64,000 nucleotides of DNA from Nocardia flavorosea NBRC 108225 (GTDB lineage Bacteria > Actinomycetota > Actinomycetes > Mycobacteriales > Mycobacteriaceae). The stretch lies in assembly GCF_001613385.1 (NCBI RefSeq), contig NZ_BDCG01000003.1:24486-88485 (forward strand). Reading direction: 5' to 3'. The notes below the pieces were generated by a model. That model did not search any database, had not been told where the DNA came from, and saw only the letters and a list, made by a program, of their open reading frames with translations. Positions 16,783 to 25,675 of the stretch are shown in pieces (position 1 is the stretch's first letter; each line of letters starts with the position of its first letter). The translations under genes and the position numbers were made by a program.

Positions 16783-17777
16783 CCCTGGCACCCCTCGGCA
16801 ACTTGGGCGAAGCACAACCAGTTGTCCGGGAACAACCACGGGATACCGACCTCGGCGTAGTTGCCGTTACCCCAGGCATTGGTCAGGTACCGCACCGACG
16901 GCGGCATGATCGACAGCAACCGGTCGAGGTTGTCCTTGTTCTTCTGCAGGCCTGCGGCCATGGTGTTCAGCTGGTCGAGGGTGGTGCTGAACTGGTTGTT
17001 GTTCTGCGCACCGATCGCCTGCAGCTGTGCGGTCAGGGTGGCCACGTTGTCCAGCAGGGTCCGCAGCAGTTGCTGGCGTTCCACCACCCGCGAGGCGATG
17101 GCCTCACCCTGGGTGATGATCAGCAGGGCACTGTTGCGATTGTCGGCCAGGATGGTGGTCACCCGGTCGAGGTCCTTCAGCAGCTGCTCGACATCGTCCT
17201 TGCGGCTGTCGATCACCTTGGCCAGGGCACCGATGCTGTCCAGCGACTGGGCGACCAGCTCCGGGGAACCCTCCAGCTGTTCGTTGAACAGGTTCAGCGA
17301 TTCCGCGAGTTTGCCCGGGTCGAGCTCCTGGAATTCCGGAGTGCCCTTGTCGACCACATCGGCGAGATCGTAGGGGACCGCGGTATTGGTCTTCGGGATG
17401 CGCTTGTCGGGCAGGCCCGTACCGTCCCCTGGTTGCAGGTCGACGTAGCGGGCGCCGAGCAGGGTGGCCATCTTGATCGCCGCCCGCGCATCGGGTCCGA
17501 GTTCCACATCATTGGACACCTGGAGGGTGAGCAGGACGTGGTCGCCCTCGAGTTCGGCCGCCGACACCCGGCCCATCGGCACACCGGCCACATTGACCTT
17601 GTCGCCGACGGAGATACCCGCGGATTGGACGAACTCGGCCTTGATCGACTGCTCGCCGATACCGAGGTTGCGGAAGCCACTGGACACCAGAACCAGTACG
17701 GCGACCACGATGACGCCGATGATGCCGAGCCCGAAGTAGCGGTTGTTGTTGAACCAGGTTTTGAATTTGGTCATCAT
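16779..17777 (-). CDS. mceC: MceC, MCE-family protein
   Basis: From ATG 17777, which gives an ATGA overlap with mceB, the product is 332 residues; ATG 17786 is an alternative adding three residues. A membrane anchor (about 13-35, RYFGLGIIGVIVVAVLVLVSSG) is followed by the MCE domain (about 45-125, VAGVPMGRVSAAELEGDHV). A long helical region of Leu-rich heptad-like character (about 150-290) completes the tunnel part. It has no lipobox and no proline-rich tail. Confidence 0.92.
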   Translation of the reverse strand: MMTKFKTWFNNNRYFGLGIIGVIVVAVLVLVSSGFRNLGIGEQSIKAEFVQSAGISVGDKVNVAGVPMGRVSAAELEGDHVLLTLQVSNDVELGPDARAAIKMATLLGARYVDLQPGDGTGLPDKRIPKTNTAVPYDLADVVDKGTPEFQELDPGKLAESLNLFNEQLEGSPELVAQSLDSIGALAKVIDSRKDDVEQLLKDLDRVTTILADNRNSALLIITQGEAIASRVVERQQLLRTLLDNVATLTAQLQAIGAQNNNQFSTTLDQLNTMAAGLQKNKDNLDRLLSIMPPSVRYLTNAWGNGNYAEVGIPWLFPDNWLCFAQVAEGCQG

Positions 17778-18805
17778 GGCCGGCACACCGCCGATTGCGA
17801 ATTGCCGCCGATCTGCGAGAACAGACCGCGGGGGAACAGGACTCCGTACAGCGAGACATCCAGCCGGCAGATATACGCGTTCGCGTAGGCGCCTTCGGAG
17901 GTGAATCGTCCCGCGTCGGCGAGGATGGCGGGCAGGTCGATCGCGGCCTGGTCCAGTTTGGCGCCGTTGGCCAGGAACAGGGTCAAAGCGTCACGTGTCG
18001 AATTCTGGACCGCCTCCAGCTTGGGCTGGATATTGCCCACCATCCCGACGAGCGCGGTGGTGGCACCCGCAATCTGCTCGGTCGAGGAGAGCAGCGACTG
18101 GCCCTGCTCGTACAGGCCGCCGATCAGCGCCCTCGTCTGGGTTATCAGCGTCTCCAATTCACCCCCTCGTTTGGCCAGGCCCGCCATCACACCACTGAGG
18201 TTGGTGATCACATCGCTGAGAATGGCATCACGCCGCTGGAAATCGGTGGCCATGGTGGCCGCCTGGGTGATGAAAGAACTCAACGAGACCCGATCGCCCT
18301 GTAGGGCGAGGACGAAGGTCTCCGAGAGCCGATTCACCTGTTCGGGTTCGAGTACCTCGAACAGCGGCTGGAACCCGTTGAGCAACGCCGAGATATCGAA
18401 GGACGGCTCGGTCCGGTCGACAGGAATGGTGGCGTCCTCTGCCAGCTGGGACGCATCCCCGCCGGATCCCGGAGCCAGGGCCACATAGCGCTGGCCGATC
18501 AGGTTCTGGTATCGCACCAGCGCTTTGGTGTTACCGAACAGGGTCTGATCGTCTTGGACGATGAAGCTGACCTTGGCTTGTGACTCGCCGGTCAGTTCGA
18601 TCTTCTCGACCTTCCCCACGCGCACGCCCGCCATCCGGACATCGTCGCCCTCACGCAGACCCAGCACATCGGTGAAGACCGCGGAATACGATTTCGTACC
18701 CCCGTCCACCGTGCGTGCCAGCGTATTCCACACCAGCACGGTGACCAGCACCGATACCAGCGCGAACAGGCCGAAGCCGATCAGCGGTTTCCGGACCCCC
18801 TTCAC
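17774..18805 (-). CDS. mceB: MceB, MCE-family protein
   Basis: The start is GTG 18805, which overlaps the mceA stop as GTGA; longer frames on this strand only shadow mceA. The 343-residue product has a membrane anchor (about 5-28, PLIGFGLFALVSVLVTVLVW), an MCE domain (about 40-120, MAGVRVGKVEKIELTGES) and a helical domain. It ends with YICRLDVSLYGVLFPRGLF, a conserved-looking C-terminus of MceB subunits. Confidence 0.92.
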   Translation of the reverse strand: MKGVRKPLIGFGLFALVSVLVTVLVWNTLARTVDGGTKSYSAVFTDVLGLREGDDVRMAGVRVGKVEKIELTGESQAKVSFIVQDDQTLFGNTKALVRYQNLIGQRYVALAPGSGGDASQLAEDATIPVDRTEPSFDISALLNGFQPLFEVLEPEQVNRLSETFVLALQGDRVSLSSFITQAATMATDFQRRDAILSDVITNLSGVMAGLAKRGGELETLITQTRALIGGLYEQGQSLLSSTEQIAGATTALVGMVGNIQPKLEAVQNSTRDALTLFLANGAKLDQAAIDLPAILADAGRFTSEGAYANAYICRLDVSLYGVLFPRGLFSQIGGNSQSAVCRP

Positions 18806-20346
18806 GCGGACGCCTCCTCGGTCACTCGCAAGGTTCCGCCTTCGAGAATCGAACTCAACATCAGGTACTCCACTGAGGTCGGCCGCCGGCCGAGCAGTGC
18901 CGCCACCGCCGCATCGCCCTCGTAGGAGGCGATCGGCCGGGCCGCGGGAGCGGCACCGTTGCCGTTGTCCGCCGCCGGCGCGGCCGCACCGGGTTCGGCC
19001 GGCGGGGCCGGCGGCTGATCGCCGGGCTGGGCAGCCGGCGCGGGGGCCGGTGCGCCGGGCAGGCCCGGAAGTTGCGGCAGACCCTGCGGGAACAACCCCT
19101 CCAGCGGCGTACCGGCGAACGGGTTGTTCGCAGGCGGTGCGGCCGGGGCAGGAACACCGACCTCGGTGGTGACGCCGGGGATCGGCGGCAGACCGGGGAT
19201 CGGCGGCAGCACGGGCAGGCCGTCGGCAGCGGGCAGCCGGCGCGGCTTCATCTGCTCGGGCAGGTAGCCGGGATCGGCCACGGCCGGCGCGGTGAAGCAA
19301 CTCGGTCCGGCCAGATCACCGTAGCGGGGGCAGTCCGCGACGGTGTTCGGATTGAACGGAGTGAAGGTAACTCCGGCGTTCCACACCATCTGCTGCTGCG
19401 GACCCCAGGTGAACGTCGTACGCAGGGCACGCGCCGAAGTGTTCAGGTTGCTGATCGCATTCGTGATGGCAGCCGGGTTCGAAGCCAGCGCACCGAAGGT
19501 CTGGTTCAAGCCGACGGTGAGCTCTTTGCCGGTATTCGGATTCCGCGCGAACAGATCGTTGACCTGGTCCACCATGCTGCCGGCACCGGTGATCACATCG
19601 ACCAGTTGTTCGCGCCGGTCGGCGATGGTCCTCGCCGTCTGCACCGAGGAGGCCAGGACGTCCATCAGTTCCGGTGCCGACTCGTTGAGCGCATGCGCCG
19701 AATTCGCGAAATCCTGGAGGAAGACGCCGAGATCCGGGATTGATTCGTCCACCGAGGTCAGCCAGTGGTCGATCCGCTCGATGGTCGATCCGGGCACCCG
19801 GCCACTGCCGTCGAGGGCATAGGACAGGGTGCCCAGGACCCGGCCGAACTGCATCGGGTCGATCCGGTCGAGGATGTTCTGGACCGTGGTCAGTGTGTCC
19901 TGCAGGGCGATGGTGCCCTGGCTCTTGTCCTCCGGGATCTCCGAGCCCTCTTCGAGATGGGCCTCGGCGGGACCGTTGTAGAGGAACTCCACGGACGTAA
20001 CGGCGAACAGGTTGCTGGGCACCACTCGGGCGGTGACATTCGCCGGAATCTGCTCGACGAACTCGGGCTTCAGCTCGATATTCACCTGCTGGAGTTCGCC
20101 CTGGGCGGCCACCGACACCGTTTCGACCGCACCCACCAGGACACCGCGGAACTTCACATCCGCTTTCTGCGGCAGTCCGTCGCCGGTGGTGGTCAGGTTC
20201 GCGGTGACCCGCACCTTCTCCACGAAATAGCCCTGGTAACGAGCCATCAGGAAGCCGAGCACCACGGCGAAGACAACCAGGCCGCATATGCCGGCGATGA
20301 GCAATTGCTTCGTCGTGGGCCCGCGCCCACTCGGATCGATGATCAT
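18802..20346 (-). CDS. mceA: MceA, MCE-family protein with Pro/Ala-rich tail
   Basis: The 514-residue product is the first MCE subunit. A transmembrane anchor (about 13-36, LLIAGICGLVVFAVVLGFLM) precedes the MCE domain (about 40-130, with KFRGVLVGAVETVSV). The helical domain runs to about 340. The last 170 residues are dominated by Pro, Ala and Gly (LPGLPGAPAPAPAAQPGDQP). ATG 20346 lies 4 nt after the yrbEB stop with a G-rich ribosome-binding site 9 nt upstream; GTG 20382 would overlap yrbEB by 32 bp. Confidence 0.92.
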   Translation of the reverse strand: MIIDPSGRGPTTKQLLIAGICGLVVFAVVLGFLMARYQGYFVEKVRVTANLTTTGDGLPQKADVKFRGVLVGAVETVSVAAQGELQQVNIELKPEFVEQIPANVTARVVPSNLFAVTSVEFLYNGPAEAHLEEGSEIPEDKSQGTIALQDTLTTVQNILDRIDPMQFGRVLGTLSYALDGSGRVPGSTIERIDHWLTSVDESIPDLGVFLQDFANSAHALNESAPELMDVLASSVQTARTIADRREQLVDVITGAGSMVDQVNDLFARNPNTGKELTVGLNQTFGALASNPAAITNAISNLNTSARALRTTFTWGPQQQMVWNAGVTFTPFNPNTVADCPRYGDLAGPSCFTAPAVADPGYLPEQMKPRRLPAADGLPVLPPIPGLPPIPGVTTEVGVPAPAAPPANNPFAGTPLEGLFPQGLPQLPGLPGAPAPAPAAQPGDQPPAPPAEPGAAAPAADNGNGAAPAARPIASYEGDAAVAALLGRRPTSVEYLMLSSILEGGTLRVTEEASA

Positions 20347-20350
20347 TGCG

Positions 20351-21214
20351 CTACCCCGAGATCCTGATACCGGGGTCGACACCCCAGATGGCCAAGGTCA
20401 TGAAGAGGTCGACGAAAACGACCACGATGATGCACATCTTGATCGCGCGACCGGCCGCCACACCGACACCCTCGGGGCCACCGGAAGCGAAAAAGCCGTA
20501 GTAGCACTGGATGAACGTGGTGATAGCGACGAAGAGTATTGCTTTGAGCAGCGAATACAGGACATCCGTCGGGATCAGGAACTGATAGAAGTAATGCTGG
20601 TACGTTCCGCTGGCGGTATCGCCGATCACCTGCACCGTGAGGGAGCAGGAGATATAGGCCATCGCGAGGCCGAGGCAGTACAGCGGCAGGATGGTGATCA
20701 TCGCGGCGATCATCCGGGTACTGACCAGGTAGGGCAGTGGCCGGATCGCAATCGATTCCAGCGCATCGATCTCTTCGGAGATCCGCATGGCGCCGAGTTG
20801 TGCGGTGAATCGACAGCCCGCCTGGGCGGCGAAAGCCAGCGCGGCGAGCAGGGGCCCCAGTTCACGCGTCGTACCGAATGCGGAGATCGCGCCGGTCAGC
20901 GGGCTCAGGCCGAGCAGGTCGAGCGAGGTGTAGCCCTGCAGACCGACCGTGATCCCACCGAACGCGCTCAGAATGAGCACCACGCCGATGGTTCCGCCAC
21001 CGACGATGAGGTTTCCGTTACCCCAGGTGACATCGGACAGCAGCCGCCATACTTCCTTTGGATACTGCTTGAACGCCAGCGGCATGGAACCGATGGACCG
21101 CAGGAAGAAGAAAACCTGGTGTCCGAGGCGCGCAAGCATATCGACGGGAGCGCCGACCGCTTTTCGCAGCTGCTGAAGAGGTTTCAGCAGCGGAGGTACA
21201 TAGGTTGCGGACAC
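20351..21214 (-). CDS. yrbEB: YrbEB, MlaE-type permease of the Mce transporter
   Basis: The 287-residue integral membrane protein of the MlaE/YrbE family is one of two permease subunits that sit under the MCE hexamer and couple to an MceG/Mkl-type ATPase, which is not encoded in this window. The family signature around TTRELGPLLAALAFAAQ and the EIDAL loop (MRISEEIDALESIAI) at about 115-150 contact the ATPase. Five hydrophobic stretches are visible. It follows yrbEA with a 4-nt gap. Confidence 0.93.
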   Translation of the reverse strand: MSATYVPPLLKPLQQLRKAVGAPVDMLARLGHQVFFFLRSIGSMPLAFKQYPKEVWRLLSDVTWGNGNLIVGGGTIGVVLILSAFGGITVGLQGYTSLDLLGLSPLTGAISAFGTTRELGPLLAALAFAAQAGCRFTAQLGAMRISEEIDALESIAIRPLPYLVSTRMIAAMITILPLYCLGLAMAYISCSLTVQVIGDTASGTYQHYFYQFLIPTDVLYSLLKAILFVAITTFIQCYYGFFASGGPEGVGVAAGRAIKMCIIVVVFVDLFMTLAIWGVDPGIRISG

Positions 21215-21218
21215 CGGT

Positions 21219-22073
21219 TCACACCACCTGAGGCGGGAACAAGGTGTTGTACACCTGGGTGAAGATCACATTCACTCCGAACAACATCACCGCGGACATG
21301 ACAACGGCGGTATTCACCGAGTTGGCGACACCACCCGGACCACCGCGGGTATTCAATCCGGTATCACAGGCGATGATTGCCGCGAGCAGACCGAACAACA
21401 GCGATTTCAGCAGAGCGACAGCCAGATCGAGCGAAATTGCGAACGATGCGAAGGTCGAGATATACGAACCCGGGGTGCCGCCCTGAACGAAAATATTGAA
21501 AATGTAGCCGGTCAAGAATCCGACGAAGACAACGAAACCACAGAGGAGCACGCTGACCACCATTGCCGCGCCGAGACGCGGCGCGACCAGTCGGCGCAGC
21601 GGATCGACACCCATGACTTTCATGGCATCGATTTCCTCTCGGATGGTTCGGGATCCGAGATCGGCGCAGATGGCCGAACCGACTGCGCCGGCGATCATCA
21701 AAACGGTGACCAGTGGCGCACCCTGTTGAATGATGCCCAGGCCGTTGGCCGCACCGATGAACGAGGTCGCACCGACCTGCTGCGCAACCGATCCGACCTG
21801 GATGGATACGATGACGCCGATCGGAATAGCGACCAGCAGAGTGGGCGCCGCGGCCACATTGGCCATGAAGGCGCACTGCCGGATGAACTCCGCGAGCGGG
21901 AAACGGCCGCGGAAGATACTGACCACGAGCTCGGTTACGGCCTCGACACCCATCGTCATCTGGCGGCCGAGGGTCTCCAAAGAACGTCTGGGGTGGTCGC
22001 GCCAATAGTCCCGCGTCCACTCGACCGCTCCGCTCAACCGAGAACCTGTTGGTGGACTCTTGGTCGACTGCAC
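21219..22073 (-). CDS. yrbEA: YrbEA, MlaE-type permease of the Mce transporter
   Basis: The 284-residue product is the first gene of the mce operon and partners YrbEB. It begins with about 45 hydrophilic residues before the first membrane helix, then shows the MlaE pattern, including LGSRTIREEIDAMKVMGVDPL at about 140-160, the ATPase-contacting loop. The start is GTG 22073, preceded by GAGAGGGG at 8 nt spacing. The 574 bp upstream contain no gene and probably the operon promoter. Confidence 0.93.
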   Translation of the reverse strand: MQSTKSPPTGSRLSGAVEWTRDYWRDHPRRSLETLGRQMTMGVEAVTELVVSIFRGRFPLAEFIRQCAFMANVAAAPTLLVAIPIGVIVSIQVGSVAQQVGATSFIGAANGLGIIQQGAPLVTVLMIAGAVGSAICADLGSRTIREEIDAMKVMGVDPLRRLVAPRLGAAMVVSVLLCGFVVFVGFLTGYIFNIFVQGGTPGSYISTFASFAISLDLAVALLKSLLFGLLAAIIACDTGLNTRGGPGGVANSVNTAVVMSAVMLFGVNVIFTQVYNTLFPPQVV

Positions 22074-22647
22074 TGACTAACCCCTCTCGACGTCGGTTAC
22101 CTACCCCGACGACTGGTTTGCTTGAGGCACCTTACTACGTAGTAGTGCGGAACACACCATAGACGCGTGAGCGCTGTCACAGACGTTCATCACTCCGTGG
22201 CGTGACCATCGAGTTATCCAGCACTTCTTGGTACGTATCCCAACGCGTGTTCCGCGATTCTGGAAGAACCTACAGCTGACCGGCGGATAAAGCGCGCCAG
22301 AGACATAGATCGGCAGAGAATGCCCGTTCACATAAATAACGGACGATTTTCCTGAAAATTACCGATTCGCGGCAACATGGAGATTCGACCGTTACTCGAC
22401 GCGCGTAGCCGGAACGGGGGCAATTAATAGCGGTGAGCTATTCTTCCGAAGGTATCGTGGCCGGAGTTTCGCGCAGTCTCCGCCGAACACGGCGCGCACC
22501 GGCCGAATGCTCGACCGAATAGCCGAAACGTCCAGGGGCACAAGGCAACCCGCGAGTAACGGCATCTTGGGGCGCGTATCGCGGCCGCTGCTGCCACGAT
22601 GAGGTGCCACACATTGATATCGTGCGGGCTTCGAGGTCTGGAGGGAT
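22074..22647. promoter_or_regulatory. upstream region of the mce operon and of the divergent protease gene
   Basis: No gene is seen in these 574 bases between divergent genes. A 12-bp perfect palindrome TACTACGTAGTA lies at 22133-22144, about 60 nt upstream of the yrbEA start and well placed for an operator. The segment 22150-22400 is AT-richer than its surroundings. No KstR-type motif was found. The protease gene on the right has GGAGGGAT directly before its ATG. Confidence 0.5.
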
Positions 22648-23340
22648 ATGTTCAGGAAACTAGCCCAGGCGGCCGGTGCCGTCTTCGCCGTCGCCCTGAG
22701 TGCGGCACTACTCGGCTCGGGAACGGCGGTCGCCGACCCCGGCCGACCCGTACTCGGCGGCGGATCAGGGCTGATCGTCTCTTCGGAGCCGGGTCGCATG
22801 TCCGGCATGGCGATTCAGTGCACGCTCACCACGATCGGCCACGACAGGGCCGGCCGCCTGGTCGGGCTCACCGCGGGACACTGCGGAACACCTGGGCACG
22901 AGGTCTACTCCGAACAAGATCCGGGTGCGGGAACGCTCGGCCGGTTCGTCTACTCGAACCAGGAACTCGACTACGCGGTCCTGCAATTCGACCCGGGCCG
23001 CGTCACCCCGGTCAACCGGGTCGGCAACCTCAGCATCACCGGCGTCGGTGGGCCGGCACAGTTCCCGAACATCGTGTGCAAGGAAGGCCGCACCACGGGC
23101 AACACCTGCGGTATCGCCTACGGCGATATCTTCGCCAGCAGTATCGAGACCTGGTCGCAGATGTGCGTGATGGAAGGCGATTCCGGCGCGCCGGTCGTTG
23201 TCGGCTCGACGCTGGTCGGCATGGTCAACGCCTATCTCGCCATCGCCTGCTTCGGCCCCGAGGTGGGTACGAACATGTCCACCATCATGGGTGATATCGA
23301 CAGCCGGGCAGGTGTCGGTTCAGGCTTCCGGCCCATCTGA
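22648..23340 (+). CDS. secreted chymotrypsin-like serine protease
   Basis: The 230-residue product begins with a Sec signal peptide (hydrophobic core about 8-25, AVADP cleavage region near 29). The S1 triad is readable: His78 in LTAGHC, Asp108 in ELDYAV and Ser179 in GDSGAPV. Cys58/Cys79, Cys144/Cys154 and Cys173/Cys206 are plausible disulfide partners. Its compact size and lack of a long propeptide resemble small secreted actinobacterial S1-family (Peptidase S1C/S1E-like) proteins. It stands alone and is closed by a strong terminator. Confidence 0.9.
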   Translation: MFRKLAQAAGAVFAVALSAALLGSGTAVADPGRPVLGGGSGLIVSSEPGRMSGMAIQCTLTTIGHDRAGRLVGLTAGHCGTPGHEVYSEQDPGAGTLGRFVYSNQELDYAVLQFDPGRVTPVNRVGNLSITGVGGPAQFPNIVCKEGRTTGNTCGIAYGDIFASSIETWSQMCVMEGDSGAPVVVGSTLVGMVNAYLAIACFGPEVGTNMSTIMGDIDSRAGVGSGFRPI

Positions 23341-23360
23341 CACCGGGCCCTCCGGTAGCG

Positions 23361-23396
23361 AAAAACGAGCGGGACCATAGGTCCCGCTCGTTTTTT
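23361..23396. terminator. bidirectional intrinsic terminator
   Basis: A 12-bp perfect stem (ACGAGCGGGACC, 23365-23376, with GGTCCCGCTCGT, 23380-23391) has a 3-nt loop. An A-run lies on its left and a T-run on its right, so it can end both the protease gene and the convergent lipoprotein gene. It is the only classical U-tract terminator I found in the window. Confidence 0.9.
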
Positions 23397-23411
23397 CTCA
23401 GCCATCTGACC

Positions 23412-24053
23412 TCAGAGTTCCTCTACGCACACCACGAAGCGGCGTTCCGAATACACGTACCCGCTGCTGCCGGCCCCGCAGGCGTTGACATCGTCGGCGT
23501 TCTCCTCGATGGCGACGACCTTCACCCCGTCCACCGCGGTGGTTTCGGTGCAATCGATACGCTCCGGCCCGGTACTACCGCTACCCACATCCATACAGCC
23601 GCCGATCACCCAGTCGATATCCAGGCACAGGGCACCCGTCTCGATCCCGTTGCGGCTCTCGGCGTAGTAGTTGTCGGCGTCGCTGACACAGTCGCTGCTG
23701 CGCGCGGCCTTGCCGATCACCCGGTAGTTCGAGGTGGCAGTACCGCACGACGCCTCTTCGATATCGGCATCGGTGGTGGTGCCGCCGAGCAGTACACAAT
23801 CACCGACCTCGGCATCGAAGCCGGCGATACCGTCTTCATCGTTTTCGGTGGTGGTCGGCGCGGCGGTGGTGGTTGTGGTTGTGGTCCGGTCACCGGTATC
23901 GGGTGTGGTGGTCACATCCACGGCGTCCACGGTTCCGGTTTCGGTCGCCGGGAGCGCCCGGCCCTCGATGGTGGAACTACAACCCGCCACCGCTATCGCG
24001 GCCGCCATACCGGCGAGCGCCATCGTCCATCGAGACGAAGTCCATCCTGACAC
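23412..24053 (-). CDS. LppU-like lipoprotein
   Basis: The 213-residue product has a signal sequence ending in the lipobox VAGC, so Cys25 should be lipidated. A low-complexity Thr-rich linker (runs of Thr at about 57-70) follows. The C-terminal domain has at least six cysteines (GDCVLLG, ASCGTA, SDCVSD, ALCLD, GGCMD, VNACGAG), implying a disulfide-stabilised fold as in the LppU/SCO3897 family. GTG 24053 has GGGAGGA 6 nt upstream. The role is unknown. Confidence 0.8.
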   Translation of the reverse strand: MSGWTSSRWTMALAGMAAAIAVAGCSSTIEGRALPATETGTVDAVDVTTTPDTGDRTTTTTTTAAPTTTENDEDGIAGFDAEVGDCVLLGGTTTDADIEEASCGTATSNYRVIGKAARSSDCVSDADNYYAESRNGIETGALCLDIDWVIGGCMDVGSGSTGPERIDCTETTAVDGVKVVAIEENADDVNACGAGSSGYVYSERRFVVCVEEL

Positions 24054-24587
24054 GCACAGTCCTCCCGCTGCGATGCCGAATCCTTCCCCCGTCGAATCCG
24101 AACCGCACTACAGCCTTGCTTGGCACAACACGCCATGAATACACCATGGCGGCGCGAGCGTCGACTCGGTGAGACCTCACACCACCGGGTATCGAACCGG
24201 GAACGCCGACCACATCTCGCCACCACCGCGACCGCGTGACATATGTCATCCACAGGTTTGACCGCCGATCTGTCGTTTCCCGGACACAGGGCGGTCGATG
24301 GCCGGAAAAGGCGCGGGTAGCGGGCGCGGCCGGGTCGCGATCGATCCCACCATCGAGCGCGGGTGGCTCATACCACCCGTCATGCATAACAGCTATGTAA
24401 CGGCAACAAGGGTTGGTCACGAAGAGATGAAGGCAGTAGGAAGGAGCTCGGAGCGGAGGCGCACCAGCATCGATGGAACGACTTCCGCGATGCTCCACCG
24501 CCCGTCGGGACCGCTCCGTAACTCCACGTACCGGTGCGCCGCCGGCCGCCGTACGCTCCAGAGTCGAATGGACGGACGAACACTCTT
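24054..24587. other. 534-base divergent intergenic region
   Basis: No credible gene is seen between the LppU-like gene and the L,D-transpeptidase gene. Open frames in it have no family resemblance. The segment 24370-24450 is AT-richer and is the likeliest place for the transpeptidase promoter. I looked for a c-di-AMP riboswitch, sometimes found before cell-wall enzymes in actinobacteria, and could not support one. Confidence 0.4.
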
Positions 24588-25481
24588 ATGCATGTCACCG
24601 AGAACACCGGGTCGCAGCCGACCACTCGCCGGATTGCGCGCCGGCTCCGGCAGGGTGTCCTGTTGACGGCCGCGATCGCGACCGCCACCACCGTGGCCAC
24701 CGCGCCCGCCTACGCCCTGCCGGAGCTGCCCACCGGCTCGGCCGCCGGGGCCACCGAGCCCACCCCGCCCGCGGCGAACTTCGCCCCACCGGCGATCAAC
24801 CCCTCCGAGGGCGAACAGGTCGGCATCGCACAGCCGATCATCATCAACTTCAAGGAACCCATCACCGATCGCGCCGCGGCCGAACGGGCCATCGAGATCA
24901 CCCCGTCGACCGAGGTATCGGGGAACTTCTACTGGTGGAGCGATAAGCAGGTGCGCTGGCGGCCCACCGAGTTCTGGCCCGCGCAGACCGATGTGGTGGT
25001 GGAGGCCGGCGGCAGCCGCAGCGCCTTCCATATCGGCGACGCCGTGATCGCCACCGCCGACGACAACACCAAGACCATCACCGTCACCCGCAACGGCGAG
25101 GTCGTGCGGACCATGCCCACCTCGATGGGCAAAACCGGTCACGAAACGCCCAACGGCACCTACATCGTGGGTGAGCAGCGGCGCGAAATGGTCATGGACT
25201 CCTCCACCTATGGTGTGCCGATCGACGCTCCCGAGGGCTACAAACTGGATGTCGAATATGCGACGCGCATCTCCAACAGCGGAATCTTCGTGCACGCCGC
25301 CCCGTGGTCGGTCGGATCACAGGGCTACGCCAACACCAGCCACGGCTGCCTGAACGTGAGCACCGAGGACGGCAAATGGTTCTACGAGAACGTGGGCAAG
25401 GGTGACGCGGTAATCGTGCAGAACACCCAGGGCGGCACGCTCAACGCGGGCGACGGGCTCGGCGACTGGAACACCGCATAG
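24588..25481 (+). CDS. L,D-transpeptidase with Ig-like domain
   Basis: The 297-residue product makes 3-3 cross-links in peptidoglycan. An N-terminal membrane/signal segment (about 22-43) and a Pro/Ala-rich stretch lead to a bacterial Ig-like domain (about 70-150). The YkuD catalytic domain (about 155-285) carries the active-site motif HAAPW (His236) and SHGCLNVS (Ser251-Cys254), with Cys254 as nucleophile. The architecture matches LdtMt2-type enzymes of Mycobacteriales. ATG 24588 places the signal segment 20 residues in; the upstream ATG-less extension was rejected. Confidence 0.9.
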   Translation: MHVTENTGSQPTTRRIARRLRQGVLLTAAIATATTVATAPAYALPELPTGSAAGATEPTPPAANFAPPAINPSEGEQVGIAQPIIINFKEPITDRAAAERAIEITPSTEVSGNFYWWSDKQVRWRPTEFWPAQTDVVVEAGGSRSAFHIGDAVIATADDNTKTITVTRNGEVVRTMPTSMGKTGHETPNGTYIVGEQRREMVMDSSTYGVPIDAPEGYKLDVEYATRISNSGIFVHAAPWSVGSQGYANTSHGCLNVSTEDGKWFYENVGKGDAVIVQNTQGGTLNAGDGLGDWNTA

Positions 25482-25623
25482 TCCGGCATTCACTCCCGCG
25501 GTAGAGCGGACCCGCATCGCCGGGTCCCCAGGAGGGCGGGGGCCGTGCCGACTCCGCTGCCGGATAGACCATCCGTGCGGCTCGGTGCCATCAGCGCGGC
25601 GGGATACCGGGGGCGAAATTCCA

Positions 25624-25654
25624 ACGGCGGTGCATCCATCGGATGCACCGCCGT
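25624..25654. terminator. perfect hairpin between convergent genes, no U-tract
   Basis: A 14-bp stem ACGGCGGTGCATCC / GGATGCACCGCCGT has the 3-nt loop ATC. It sits between the L,D-transpeptidase gene and the convergent M13 peptidase gene, 22 bp beyond the latter's stop. Confidence 0.65.
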
Positions 25655-25675
25655 CAGTCGTTCACCGGGTGCGGC

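Noticed and set aside
17774..19300. A 508-codon version of mceB starting at 19300
   Set aside because: The extra 165 codons are antiphase to mceA; the GTGA overlap at 18802-18805 gives the expected N-terminal membrane anchor.
24240..24587. Possible c-di-AMP riboswitch upstream of the L,D-transpeptidase gene
   Set aside because: I could not place the conserved helices or core of that riboswitch class.
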